This document shows positions 24,466 through 36,238 of a DNA stretch of 64,000 bases, in pieces. This DNA comes from Batkoa obscura (Eukaryota; Entomophthoromycota; Entomophthoromycetes; Entomophthorales; Batkoaceae). Position 1 is the stretch's first letter; each line of letters begins with the position of its first letter. The translations under genes were made by a program, and so were the position numbers. The notes under the pieces are model-generated. The model searched no databases. It was not told the origin of the DNA and saw only the letters and a list, made by a program, of their open reading frames with translations. The stretch spans positions 496,001 to 560,000 of the forward strand of contig JASVEC010000006.1 in the NCBI GenBank assembly GCA_030770535.1, read 5' to 3'.

Positions 24466-24956
24466 CTTTTTTTTATTGTTTTAAATACAAATAAATAAAG
24501 AATTTAATATTTTGTTCTTACTTTTTATAAGATTGGATGACATCATTATTCTTCATAGGTTTTTTTAATAAGCCGTGGTTTTAAAAATTTAATAGCTTTA
24601 TTTTAATGGCAATTAGGTTTTAAACTGAATTTAGAATTTATACTAAAAATCGTGTAAATATAAATATTACACAATTTATTATATGGGGATGTATTTTTTT
24701 GTTTAAGAATTTTACTAACAATTTTTCCACTCAGATAGTACTTAAAAGATGGAAAAAGTGATGAAACCAAAAAAAACATCCTCATATACTTCTTAATTAC
24801 TCTGTTTTAAAATAAGTTCTCTAAATTAAACTATTTGTTCTAAGCCTTTGATTTATTTTAACTTTAAAACCTTTAGTTTGTTTAAACCTAATATATTTTC
24901 ATAAAAACGACAACAAAGATTTAAAAATCGTCATCATTTATTTACTTCCTAATATA
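24466..24956. other. Intergenic with one MITE
   Basis: AT-rich spacer containing the family A MITE at 24684-24784. Nothing else recognised. Confidence 0.6.
24684..24784 (+). mobile_element. TA-flanked MITE (family A), copy 3
   Basis: Starts TGGGGATGTA after TA and ends CATCCTCA before TA. The 101 bp length and inner sequence match copy 1 closely. Confidence 0.85.
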
Positions 24957-26189
24957 TTAAGATTCAACACTCATTTGTTCCATCATTTTTGATGATCCCA
25001 TTGCACTTTCATCCCCATCATTTTCCTTAATTCTATAAGCATCAACTTCAAAGGCATCTTCATCATCATCATAATCATTATCGAAAGCCAAATCAGGATT
25101 ATAATCAAATAATTCTCTACCTGAAAGTTGTAGATTTCTTCCAGCTTGCATGGCTTTATCTTTTTGTTTCTTTAAATCATTTTCTTCTTTTTCAATCTTT
25201 TCAAGGCGCTTCTTTTTCCATTCAGTAAATGTTTCTAATGTTACTGGGGTTAAATTAGTGCCTAATTTATGACGCTAATAAAAATAAAAAAGTTCAATTT
25301 TATCTCATATAGTATTATTTTGAAACTTACTTCCGTTTCTAAAAATTCATCCAATGAAATTTCTTGTTTAATTTCTTCTTTCTTTTTACTTTTTAAAACA
25401 AAACCTGGTGGTAAAGCATGACGATATTTACATTGAAGACCAGCGTTTGGACATTCCCAAAACCAACCATATTTTTGATTATCAATAGCTTCTAAGAAAA
25501 ATTTACAAACAATATCCGTAGTTGTTTTTGGATTTCCATGTTTTGATAATACAACTTCAGCTAATTTTTTATCATCCCAAGTATCCATAGTATCATTTTC
25601 TATTTATTAAAAAATAAATATTATAATTATAATTGATTAATATATTATCATTAATGTATTAAATATAATAAATTAAATTTACCTTTAGTTTCATCTCTAG
25701 AATCAGTATAAAGATCTCTTTTAGCTCCTTTTCTTTCGGCGTTTAAGTCATGACTAAACTTACATTTTTTACCTTTAATACAAGTACCCGCTTTAAAATG
25801 AGCACATAATACAGTTTTTGGATCAGTACCAAAAGGTACTTTTTGAGTAATAACAATCGGTTTAAATAAGTCATGTAATTCTTTTTTACGGGCTTCTTCT
25901 TCTTCTCTCTTTTTCTTTTGAAATGCTTTTTCTTCTTCAGCAGCTTTCTATAACATTTATTTAATATTTAATATTTAATATATATATATATAATAATTCA
26001 ATTATTATAACTTACCAACTTTGGGTTACCAATATGCTGAGCTTGTTTTTTAACTTCTTCAACATATCGACCAACTTTAGCTGACTTTTTTTTATTTTTT
26101 AAACCAAAAGTTTTATCTTCAGCTACTTTTGCTTTTGCTTTTTGTCGATCCTTATCTGCTTTTGTAGGTGCTTGTTTCTTGGGTGGCAT
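24957..26189 (-). CDS. TMA46: Zinc-finger protein TMA46 / ZC3H15 (DFRP1) family
   Basis: Four exons: 26016-26189, 25683-25947, 25331-25599 and 24957-25274, 341 residues, close to the yeast protein's length. The start [20 protein letters not shown] and the [12 protein letters not shown] block are diagnostic of the family. Two CCCH fingers follow: CAHFKAGTC with later C and H (KCKFSH), and a second, wider one ending [12 protein letters not shown]. The C-terminal part has a coiled-coil basic stretch ([16 protein letters not shown]) then [13 protein letters not shown] and an acidic tail. The family binds and stabilises the DRG1/Rbg1 GTPase and associates with ribosomes during translation. All splice sites are GT-AG and the phases are consistent. 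Confidence 0.95.
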
Positions 26190-26389
26190 ATCTATCTATA
26201 TATTGTTGTTTCTATCGATTTAAAATATCTCTTTTTAAAAAAAGTAAAAAGTATAGCTTGGAATTTGATAACTGGAAATTTAAAGCATGGCCCAAAAAAA
26301 TCTAATTTTTTTTAAAAGTTAGATTTTCATTGGTTCTTTTAACAAATAATAAATTTTTATTCACTATTTTTTTTATTTATTATTTTAAT

Positions 26390-28035
26390 ATGGATTCTAC
26401 TATAAAATTAAAATCATCAATAAGAAACAATGATCTTACTAATACTAAAAAGAAAGTAAGATTCAGTAACCAAATAGAAGATGAAGTTGAAGTAGAAGAA
26501 GAAATTTACACCGAAAAAGTGTCACGATTACTTAGTCAAACTCATCCATTAGGTATCAAACCATATGGTAATTTATTATTTGATAAAGAACACCCCAATT
26601 TTATACCCAACTTAAGATCGCGAGGATTGGGTTCATTGTCTAAATTAAATGATGAATTATTATTAGAAATATTAAGTTATTTAGATGGAATCTCTATTTC
26701 TTCTTTAGCTAATTTAAGTCCTATGTTTTATATATTATCTTATTTAGAAGATAATTGGAAAGAAAGAGTAGTTAAAGAATTTAGTGGGGATTTTATGTTT
26801 AAAGGCTCCTGGAGACAAACTTATTTGGAAAAGAAGTATAGTAAAGAAGGACAAGGAGAAAACAAAGAAAACAAAGAAGATAAAGAAAATAAAGTTTATG
26901 AAGATAATAAATTATTTCCAGTTAAAGTGAAGTGGATCTACTCGGACAACTTATATCAATCATGGCTATGTACAAGTAATTCAATGCATCAATATTTAGG
27001 AAAAGAGAATATAGAAAGAAGAAGTAATTTAAGTTATAAAGAATTTATAGAAGAATATGAACTTCCTAATAAACCAGTTATTATAACGGATGTAGTAAAT
27101 AAATGGCCAGCATTTAATAAATGGAATGAAGATTATTTAATGAAAAATTTCAATACACAAGATTTTATTGCTGAGAGTGTAAATATTAAATTAAAAAATT
27201 ATTTTCAATATTCAAATAACAATCGAGATGAATCTCCAATTTATTTATTTGATAAACATTTTACTAAAAATTGTCCAAATATTGATAAGGATTTTGAAGT
27301 ACCTGAATACTTTAAAGATGATTTGTTTAGTTTATTAGGTAATTATTATCATTGTATACTAAAATATATGAACTAAATCATATTAAAATAGGTGAAGATA
27401 AACGTCCAGATTATCGTTGGTTGATTATAGGACCAAAGAGAAGCGGTAGTACATTTCATAAAGATCCAAATGCCACTTCGGCTTGGAATGCAGTTATAAC
27501 AGGTTCAAAGAAATGGATTTTGTTTCCACCAAATCAATTACCACCTGGGGTATTTACAAACCCAGATGAATCTGAAGTTACATCCCCAGTATCTATAATG
27601 GAATGGCATTTAAATTATTATAAATTAGCCCAAGAATATCAACCTATTGAAGCTATTTGTAAAGCAGGTGAAATTATGTTCGTACCATCCGGTTGGTGGC
27701 ATTTAGTAGTTAATTTAGATGATTCCATTGCTATTACACAAAATTATGTATCCCATCAAAATGTAGATAAAGTATTAAAATTTTTATATTTTAAAGAAGA
27801 ACAGATTTCGGGTTGGGATTGTAATAAAAATGGACCTTTATTTGATGCGTTTGAAAAAGAATATGCCAAACTGAATCCAGAGTTAGTAGAAAATATTAAA
27901 TCTTCAAAAAAAGATACCAAAACTAAAAGTAATTGGGAAATTTTAACTGAAGACAACAATAAGGAGAAGGATAATAATGATAATAACGTTGGTGGGTTTA
28001 GTTTTAATTTTAATTTTGATGATGAAAATGAATAG
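26390..28035 (+). CDS. F-box / JmjC-domain protein (JMJD6-like)
   Basis: Two exons, 26390-27338 and 27392-28035, with a 53 bp intron, 530 residues. The start is ATG at 26390 (MDSTIKLKSS); the frame is open upstream but without a better ATG. An F-box-like segment (LSKLNDELLLEILSYLDG, about 84-130) precedes the cupin. The JmjC core has the Fe(II) triad His339, Asp341 (FHKDPNATSAW) and His420 (GWWHLVVNL), followed by TQNYV. The HxDP..TSAWN and KKWILFPP blocks are those of the JMJD6 group, 2-oxoglutarate oxygenases that hydroxylate lysine or demethylate. With an F-box it could act within an SCF ligase or use the F-box only for binding. The C-terminus is Asn/Asp-rich. Confidence 0.9.
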
Positions 28036-28228
28036 AATAGAATAAAATAGAATAAAGAAGTATGTTTTTAAATAAAATTATGCTTTATTTGTTATCTATA
28101 TTTTATTATCACATATAAGTTTATTGTTAATAACTAATATAAATATTTGAAGAAATCAAAATGATAATTAAGTAAATTTAAATATTTAAAAATCCATTTT
28201 ATATATAAAAATCACTCCATCTGCTATT

Positions 28229-28813
28229 TTAAATTTCTGCTAAAGCTAACTCCAAATAATGACGAATATCCTTTGATTCTGGGTCTAATGAAATAGCTCT
28301 TTCAAAAGAGTCAACAGCTTCACCATAACGACCTAAACCAAATAAAGCTCTACCTTTACGAAAGAAGCCTTTTGGCCAAGTAGGACGAATCCTAGTAACA
28401 ATTTCCGCATCATAAAAAGCATTAACAAAAAATCCTTTTTCTAAAAAGCAAGCAGCTCTATTTGATAAAAGTACAGTTATTTCCTCGGATAACAACTGGG
28501 GTGGGTCCCATACTGGTCTCATACGAGAACAAGTAATAGCTTTAGAATAAGCATCAATGGATTTATCATAATCTTTATTTTTGAAACAATCATTCCCAAT
28601 TGTTTTTAATTCCCCAATACGTTTTTGTTGCTCTGGATTGGGTGGTGGAAGAAAACCACGGTTAGCACGAAAAGCTCTTCCCATTAAGTTAACATCGGAA
28701 TAATCTTCATCACATTCAAAACAAACTTCCTCATGATGTTTTTGACAAAATAATAAATTATCCTCAAATAATATATCTTCAATAACTCGTGCTGTTGGCT
28801 TCTCACTACTCAT
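28229..28813 (-). CDS. SEC72: Sec72-like TPR subunit of the ER post-translational translocon
   Basis: Single exon, 194 residues. The N-terminus carries FCQKHHEEVCFECDEDYSD, a Cys/His block typical of fungal Sec72 proteins, then FLPPPNPEQQKRI. Three TPR-like units follow (ELKTIGNDCFKNKDYDKSI; EEITVLLSNRAACFLEKGFF; WPKGFFRKGRALFGLGRYGEA). Fungal Sec72 sits on the cytosolic face of the Sec63 complex and binds Hsp70 tails through its TPRs. Length and order match the family; no intron. Confidence 0.88.
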   Translation of the reverse strand: MSSEKPTARVIEDILFEDNLLFCQKHHEEVCFECDEDYSDVNLMGRAFRANRGFLPPPNPEQQKRIGELKTIGNDCFKNKDYDKSIDAYSKAITCSRMRPVWDPPQLLSEEITVLLSNRAACFLEKGFFVNAFYDAEIVTRIRPTWPKGFFRKGRALFGLGRYGEAVDSFERAISLDPESKDIRHYLELALAEI

Positions 28814-29017
28814 TTGTATTTATTTAATTTTTATTAAGTTGAATAAAATTAGTTTGTTTTTTAGTGACTTTTTATTTTTTTTATTCTATACTTTTTCAAT
28901 TTTTATTGGTCAATTTTAAAATTGGTGTGATTGAAAATTTATTGTTAACTGATGTTATTTTAAACTGTGAATTTTATACTGAAATAATTTTATTTTTCCA
29001 GTAATCATTATTTAATA

Positions 29018-29117
29018 TGGGGGTGTTTTTTTTGACTTCACTTTTTCTATCTTTTGAGAGCGCTATTTGAGTGGAAAAATTGTTAGTAAAACTCTTAAAT
29101 ACAAAAAAACAGCCCCA
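29018..29117 (-). mobile_element. TA-flanked MITE (family A), copy 4
   Basis: Reverse-oriented copy with TGGGGGTG and AGCCCCA tips inside TA. The inner body is the reverse complement of copy 1 (CTTTTTCTATCTTTTGAGAG). Confidence 0.85.
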
Positions 29118-29513
29118 TATAATTTTTATAATAACTTAAACTTACAATATCCAAAAATAAATTAAAAATTTTAAAAACAAAAAATCCAAAAAAGCTTAAC
29201 ATGAATTTAAAAACATATTTAGTTTTGAATTAGTATATTGTAAACTGGTTTATATCATTAATACTAAAGCAACAGAAGTTATAAAAAAACTTTTTAAGCA
29301 TTTTAGCTAAAAATTAAAATTGTACAATATAACTTATGAGTTTTATATTTAAACATTTTAATATAAAAATTTAAAATAAAAAGTGTAATATAAAAACTTA
29401 GTATTAAAGATATATATTAGATAAATAAAAATTATTTTTTTAATATCAAACTTTAATTATTTTATTTATAACAAAATAATTTTTGATTTTTAGTTTTTTA
29501 AATAAAATACATA

Positions 29514-29614
29514 TGGGGATGTATTTTTTTTGTTTAAGAATTTTATTAACAATTTTTCTACTCAAATAGCGCTTAAAAGGTGGAAAAAGTAATGAAACCA
29601 AAAAAACATCCCCA
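29514..29614 (+). mobile_element. TA-flanked MITE (family A), copy 5
   Basis: Starts TGGGGATG after TA. Its right tip CATCCCCA is followed by T and then immediately by the LTR-like repeat at 29616, so the second insertion hit the TA that flanked this MITE. Confidence 0.85.
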
Positions 29615-29615
29615 T

Positions 29616-30097
29616 TGTGAAAGTTGATACTCAGTGGTCGGAGTTAAAAGCTACTCTTACTTAATTAACTTGCCTTGAGTCGAACGATCTTAGTTTATAT
29701 AACTAAGATAGACTTAAATGAATAAGAATAATACGTAATAAGTTACGAACTATGTAAAACAAATAGAATAGAAGATACTACTATAAAATCTACGTAAGAT
29801 ATTGTCAGAAAGACTTAGCGACTTTATTAATGATACATTATCAGAGGGTAATTCAATTAAAAAAGCCTCGAGTTATCGTGTTGAAGGGTCCCTTTTACAC
29901 TCCAACTGGGCGGCTATATACAATGAACATTATAACAGTTATTCCTTATTGTAGTTGCCAAATATGGACATTAAAACGTAGACAATAAATTCTTCATGAT
30001 TAGGCGGTAGGAATTCTTACAGCAAATCTATATAAGGAACTCTGAATTGATTATTATCTTATAATCAATCCTAGAGTTAATGAAGCGATATTTCACA
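29616..30097 (+). mobile_element. TG...CA solo-LTR-like repeat, copy 3
   Basis: Starts TGTGAAAGTTGA and ends TTTCACA. The flanks are CCAT (left) and CTAT (right), an imperfect 4-bp match. The left side is a MITE tip and the right side enters the DDE transposase coding region. It is a little longer than the other copies. Confidence 0.6.
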
Positions 30098-31299
30098 CTA
30101 TATATTAAACAAAAGTAAAAGGATGATATACAGCAGATGTTTTAATGATTTAAAAGATAGAGCAGTAGCTAGGTCAACATTTTTTAAATATATACCAAAT
30201 AATTTTAAAAATCCAGCAAGAAAAACAGGTTTATGTAATACATGTGCCCAGTATACAGCTAGAAAAAAGTTATTTGGAAATAAAATAAATACAGCGACAG
30301 AAAATAAAGTAGAGATAGAAGAATCCTTTAATAAAGAAAAAAGGTTATGTAAATTACATGAATTTTGTGTTGATACTCAAAAACATATTTAATGAAATTA
30401 TTAAAAAATTAAATAATAGAAGCTGTATAATAATTTTAGACTTTAAACAAAATATGGAAATAGGAACAAGACCAGATCCAATAAATTTAGATTATTATAA
30501 TAAACAGGCTATATCAATATTAGGGTTTGGCGTTTTATATTTAAAAAAAGATAAAACAATAGGCAAAATTTATTTTGGTTATTTATCTGAAATATTAAAT
30601 CATGATTCAGCATATACAGGAGATTGTTTAATTAATTTAATATCTAAAGAGCTTTTATTTAAAAAGTTTACAAAAATTAATATATAGGCAGATATAGGAT
30701 ATCATTTTAAATCTCAAGAGTTTTTACATTATATATCTGAAGAAACTTATAAAATAAATAATAGTTTAAATACTGATCTTAATTTTTTTGCTGAGCATCA
30801 TGGAAAAAGTATAGTCGATGAGCATTTTGGAAATCTTTCACAATGGAGAAATAGTTTTGAAGCATTAGGTAAAATAGATATTGATCAATTAATTTCAAAA
30901 TTTGAGATTTTTATTTGTGAACATAATAGAGTTAATAACTCAACTGTCAATAATGGGAAAATAAATATAATTTTTAAAAAGTATGAAAGAGACGAAGATG
31001 TAAAAAAAATAATAGAAATACAAAATATAAAAAAGTATTTATATTTTATTATCCTTAATAATAAACTACCCTGTTATCCAGTATCTCATAGATCAAAAAA
31101 GTGATATAATTCCAATTAAAGTTATAAAGTCTATAAAAAATAAAAAAATAAAAAAATAAACCCCAGCTTATTTTGCAAAAATAATAATAAATCTAAAAGT
31201 TTGAATATTTTCTGAGCAAGTAAATAGTTTATTAAATGATAAAAATCAACTATTAAATATTAATATTACTTAACTTATTAATAGTTAAATTAATAAATA
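30098..31299 (+). mobile_element. DDE transposon, copy 2 (5' truncated, inactive)
   Basis: This is the middle-to-3' part of the same transposase as copy 1, without the 589-1054 insertion, so it shows the uninterrupted junction NPARKTGLCNTCAQY. Candidate catalytic blocks ILDFKQN (about 30438) and AEHHGKS (about 30790) remain; the middle block is next to a stop at about 30687. A second frame runs to a stop near 31273. It lacks the N-terminal part and is bounded on both sides by direct copies of the LTR-like repeat (29616 and 31300). A short stretch to the right of the second repeat (about 31760-31810) matches the transposase in reverse, so the locus is rearranged. Confidence 0.7.
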
Positions 31300-31759
31300 T
31301 GAAAGTTGGTACTCAGTGGTAGGAGTTAAAAGCAGTTTTTGGTTGATTAACTAGCCTTGAGTCGAACGATCTTAGTTTATATAACTAAGATAGACTTAAA
31401 TGAATAAGAATAATACGTAATAAGTTACGAACTATGTAAAACAAATAGAATAGAAAATACTACTATAAAATCTACGTAAGATATTGTCAGAAAGACTTAG
31501 TGGCTTTATTAATGGTAAGATATCAGGGAATAATTCAATTAAGAAGCCTCGAATTATCATGAAGAATCTCTTTCATACTCCAATAAGTATGGATATCAAA
31601 ACGAGAGGATATTATTCTTTGCAATATAAAGTTATAAATTCTCGCAGCAAATCAAAATAAGGGACTCGGACTTAATTGTGTTTGAACTTGAGAACACAGC
31701 AACTTAAGTGATTATTGTGTTATAATCAATCCGAGAGCTAAATAAAGCGATATTTCACA
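31300..31759 (+). mobile_element. TG...CA solo-LTR-like repeat, copy 4
   Basis: In the same orientation as copy 3, ending TTTCACA. The left flank is the 3' end of transposase copy 2. The right flank resembles reverse-oriented transposase sequence also found at the right side of copy 5, so copies 4 and 5 may descend from one insertion event. Confidence 0.6.
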
Positions 31760-32037
31760 ATAGTATTATTAAATAAAATTTTGAATAACTTTTTTATACT
31801 AAAGTTACTTTTAATTTATGATAGAAAAAGTAAATTATTAGGTTTTATTATAACAACTAATTTTTAAATATTTAATTAACTAACATTAAATGGTTTATAA
31901 TAAAAAATGATTTATTTTATATCAAAAGTAGTTCAACAGTATTAATCGTTATACAATTAACATTTTTTATTTTATCTGTTTTTAATAATTAAAGTGGCAA
32001 CATTTTAAATTATAAAAAACTGAACAATTGTATTGAT

Positions 32038-32107
32038 GTCAATGGGGGGAATCGAACCCCCGCTATCGCGGCCACAACGCGGCGTACTACCACTATACTA
32101 CATTGAC
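32038..32107 (-). tRNA. tRNA-His (GTG anticodon), copy 2
   Basis: All 70 bases are identical to 20874-20943, including the unusual C-A outer pair in the anticodon stem. A-run on the + strand just below (AAAAAA at about 32015-32020) gives the T-run terminator on the transcribed strand. Flanks differ from copy 1, so only the gene itself is conserved. Confidence 0.95.
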
Positions 32108-32440
32108 TTAACCTGCTACTTAAAAGTAGTTTTTTATATATATTTAAAAAGTTGAGCAGATTGTATGATTTGCAATAATGATAATGATAATCAAAGTAAA
32201 ACAAAATCAGAATACTACTGTAGAAGAGAGCAGGCTTTAACCAAAAGTTCAGAGATATTCAAGCAAAATGTCATTTGATTAAAAATAAAATTTGTAGTTT
32301 ACTTTGAATTAAAATAAGTGGTTTGCATAAAATGTATTATTAACTATATTGTTTATTTTTAAATGAATTTTAAAAAAGCTCTTACACGGTTTATTTTAAG
32401 CATTTTTTATTAAGTGAATTTTTTAAAACAGTTCTAAATA

Positions 32441-32676
32441 TGGGTAAGTTTAAAAGCTCAGTTAAAATTAAAATTTTACAATTCACTTTTTGTCCATTTC
32501 TCGTATAGCATAGCGCTTGAAAAATGGGAAAAGTAATGAAACCAAAAAAAATACCCTCATAAATTATTTTAAAATTAAGCAAAAAAGCAAATATTTTGGA
32601 GCACTTAGTTCTTAATTTGCAATCTTTGCCAAAAATCAAATTGAACAAAATTCGAACTGAGCTTTTAAACTAACCT
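32441..32676. mobile_element. Inverted-repeat element with half of a family A MITE inside
   Basis: About 22-bp inverted tips: GGGTAAGTTTAAAAGCTCAG on the left and CTGAGCTTTTAAACTAACC on the right, with TA to the left. Inside, 32515-32567 matches the right half of the family A MITE (GCGCTTGAAAAATGG, then GTAATGAAACCAAAA, then CCCTCATA). This is a small non-autonomous DNA element that has captured or recombined with the other family. Confidence 0.6.
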
Positions 32677-32992
32677 GCATGATTAAACTTTTAATGATAT
32701 TTTTTGTATTTAAATATTCTTATTTTAAAAAAGTTATAGCTAAAAACTTAAATTTAAAAATTGTTCTGACTAGTATAAATATATTTTTGTACAGTATTGA
32801 TCACATGTGCTATCATTGGATCAACGCTTTTATCCATCTATCTTTATACGTAAAATTTTATTTAATGCTTTATTTATGTCGTTTTACAGCTTTGTAATAC
32901 TACAATAGGATTTATTACCACTGCTTGTTAAAAATATTCGAAAATATATAAATATGACAATAAATCAAGTCTAATATCAAAAACAAATTATA

Positions 32993-34034
32993 ATGGTAGA
33001 ATTAATCAAGTTACTAACATTTGCTTTGGGTATGTCTTTTACCGCTTCATATAAAACCATTTATGGAAATGAATCATTAGCTTCAGTGGTTAGTGTTAGA
33101 CGCTTACTCTCAGCTGGGAGCAGTAATTTTTTAGTAAAAAATGTAGCCAATTTTGAAAAAGATATATTTATCCATAGTCTTATCCAAGATTTATATAAAT
33201 TATTTGTAAATGTACTGCCAAAAAATTGGCTTTGCTAAGAAATGTCAAAAATATTACCATTGAAGATATTCGTAAAAATTTACTTCGTTCCTTAATTTCT
33301 ACATGTCCAGCAGAGAAGATTCTTAACCAAGAATGTCTTTGCAAACAAATATTTACAAATATTAAGATCTTTCAAAATAAGGACTCTGATTTAGTATTAA
33401 ATGCTGCTACTAATAAACAAGAAAAATTAATCATCATTTCTTATCGTAGTACAATGACCTCTCAAAACTGGTTTACTAATTTCGAATATCTTATGATTGA
33501 TTTACCAACTAGAAAGCCAGGTGTAAAGGTGCATCATGGGTTTTATTCCCGTCGCCTTTCCAATCAGTCCTCTGTGTATAATACAGTTATCTAGTTACTT
33601 GATAATTCCAAATATAAAGATTTTATATTACTTATAACTGGGTATAATTTAGGGGCCTCAACTGCAACAATTTCACTTTCAGATTGGGTTTCCCTTCTCA
33701 AATCAAAAAATGATCAAAGGTATAAATTTATGCTTCTTCTCGTCCAGGGAATGAAGCTTTTGCTCAATACATTGGAGATTTAGGTGTACCAATAATTAGA
33801 TACTTTAATAGAAACGACATTGCTCCTCATCTTGGACCAAGACTTGGAGGCTTTGTCCATGCTGCACCGGAAATTCATGAAAGCTTAATTGGATTCAGTC
33901 AAAACAAATTGATTGAATGTAGTCATAAATATGACGAAGATCTAAACTGTGGTTGTAAAGAAAATTTCCCAGTATCGACAGCTATGCATTTATTATCCTT
34001 AAATGGAATAATCTATTTACCTATATATTGCTAA
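32993..34034 (+). pseudogene. Class 3 lipase pseudogene
   Basis: A relative of the intact lipase at 36239-37273. It starts with a signal-like MVELIKLLTFALG, then shifts frame at about 33230. The conserved core follows: IIISYRSTMTSQNWFTNFEY, VKVHHGFYSRR, then a stop at 33592-33594. Past this stop the nucleophile-elbow region reads LLITGYNLGAST, where the family has GHSLGGS, so the catalytic Ser is Asn. Another shift at about 33740 leads to the C-terminal part: DIAPHLGPRLGGFVHA and a late His. Several breaks plus the lost nucleophile make it a dead gene. It probably arose by duplication of the local lipase family. Confidence 0.8.
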
Positions 34035-34037
34035 TTA

Positions 34038-34500
34038 ATAAACAATTTGTGACTATTTTAAAAACAAGTGATAGAATTTTGTTAGCTTTTTATTAATTAG
34101 TTTATTATTTTTTTGATATAGAAATTTATTAGATAAGATTATATTTTAGATACAACGTTCACAGGTGAATTTATAAGTCGTTTGCTTTACAGAATTCTAA
34201 AATAATAGAGCAAAGTTTAACCAACTTATTTATAATTTTGTTATATAAACATTATTTAATATGTTTTTTAATATTTTTTATAGCAAAATTTGAAACAAGT
34301 TATAAATCAATGATAAAAATAAAAATAAAAACTAATTTATTCAATTACAATTCAATTCACTATTGGAATAACTCTAACAGTATTTATAGCTACTTTACTT
34401 AATTTATACTTTTTCGAAGTGATAAATAAAAAGGGATTAGTGTCTTTACTAATAAATTTAGCATTAGTATTAGTTAAATTAAACACTCTAACCTTCAATA
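34038..34500. other. Intergenic
   Basis: AT-rich spacer between the lipase pseudogene and the broken LRR-like gene. Nothing else recognised. Confidence 0.45.
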
Positions 34501-35770
34501 CCTCAAGGTTTGGAAAGGGTTAAAAAGTAACAAAAAGATTTAAATGTATCACCAAAATAATCAATAATAATTTGTTTTACAAGTTATTATTGAAACACAC
34601 TGTACTTTTTTAATTTACATTTATCAACATAATTAAAAAAATCAACATTAACAAGATCAAAATGAAGGATTTGAATATCTAGTAATAAATAAATTCCACT
34701 TAGCAATTTAGTTAAAAGTTGATCAAACATGATGCATTTTAAACTGGGTAATTTTAAACTACCCAAATCTATTTTATATTCTCAATTAAGCTTACCTAAA
34801 GTCATAATCTTAAAACCTTCATTGAGTTTCATGTTATTATATTCACTATCATAGTTATCCTCATTACTTTCAGGATCAAAACCACCCTCTTCAAGCATAA
34901 AACAATCATAACCTATTAACGTTAACTTTCTCAGTTGATTTAAATCTCCAAAAACTTTTTAAAAAATCGGGATCCAATGGGCCTTTAATAATCAAGTCCA
35001 AATCTGGTTTAAAATTAACATCCTTATCAAGCCCACTAGCTTAATCAACTAAATCATTTCATTCCAAAATTACCTTTTTTAAGTTAATAAGCTTTGTCTT
35101 GATTTCATCTAAGTCATAGAGATATAAATGTTTAAATGAATATAACCTAAGTGATTTTAAATTCATTGGACTTAAAAACTTTGTTATTTCTGAAATAGCT
35201 ATATAGGGAAGCTTAATTTCAGTATTATTAAGTTGATTTAAACAACGCTTAAATTGTTTCATTGGTGCTTTGTAATCAGCTAAGCAAATGGTCAATTTCC
35301 TTAACTTTGGTATATTAAAAGTTAACCCACTACATTGATCTTCTTTAATATCATTGTTATTTCCATAATTAAAGCCATCATCAAAGTTGCCCCAACCACC
35401 ATCGTCGTCCAAATCTTAATCTTAATTCCAACAATCTTTATCATTATTCTAAATATTATTATTGCGTCCCAGTGACTTAACGCAATAAACTGATACTATG
35501 CTTTTATAATAATTTAAATAATCGAGATTGGTATCATTGAGATTGAAGTGTTTCATTGAATTTGTATTCTTTTTAATAAATTGTTTTTAACAATCTTGAT
35601 ACCTTCCAAATTCATCATAAATTGGATAAGTTAAGTTATGCTCTATTTCTTTACTATTTACCTTGGACATATATTTACTCAATAAACCAAACTTGAATAA
35701 CTCAATCGGATCCAAAAGTAGAATAAATTATAGTTAATATAAGTTTCTGTGAAAATGATCTCTTTTAAAG
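34500..35770 (-). pseudogene. Broken F-box/leucine-rich-repeat-like gene
   Basis: The minus strand shows successive protein-like stretches with LRR periodicity. Examples: IPKLRKLTICLADYKAPMKQF, MNLKSLRLYSFKHLYLYDL and INLKKVILE (35059-35412), then GDLNQLRKLTLIGYDCFML (about 34880-34960), and LPSLKCIMFDQL further down (about 34680-34780). Upstream, DPIELFKFGLLSKYMSK (about 35650-35720) resembles the end of an F-box segment. Stops interrupt the frame at least four times, and there is an Asp/Gly/Asn tract (DDDGGWGNFDDG). I infer a dead member of a large F-box/LRR family. The limits are approximate. Confidence 0.55.
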
Positions 35771-36238
35771 AATTGAAATTCTATAAGAAAATATGAATAC
35801 TTAGAATTTGAAATTATGAATGTAGAAACTACTCTAAATTTACATTAATGTACCTACCATTTTGTTACTTACTATATATGATTGGTGCTTATCCTTTTTT
35901 TATCCCTATTTTGTCAATCATGTGATGTTTTTTCGTTTAAAATTTTATTCCTAAGTTTTTAAATTTTAGGCTGATTGGAAAGTGAACAAAATTCCGAAAA
36001 AATTGATATTTTGTCTAGTTCTAAAAAAATAATATTTGAGTTTCTACTATTTAATACGATTTTTGTTAATTATTTTTTTAAGTTGAGTATATAATTATAA
36101 CTGATTATTTACTAAATTTACATTGTGTTTTTAAAATCATTTTAAAATTAAAACTAATATCAAAATCAAAGTTTGAAAAAATGTACAATTATCTTAGCTT
36201 TAATATATTACTTTACTGAGAATTAATTTCAATACTCC
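35771..36238. other. Intergenic, nothing recognised
   Basis: AT-rich; presumably the 3' region of the lipase gene and remnants. No feature supported. Confidence 0.5.

Larger units (their letters stand above)
28814..29615. other. Intergenic, two MITEs in AT-rich sequence
   Basis: Contains family A MITEs at 29018-29117 (minus) and 29514-29614 (plus). The remaining sequence is AT-rich with no gene I can support. Confidence 0.6.
31760..32992. other. Intergenic with tRNA-His and an inverted-repeat element
   Basis: Contains tRNA-His copy 2 (32038-32107) and a TIR element (32441-32676). No protein gene can be supported here. Confidence 0.6.
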
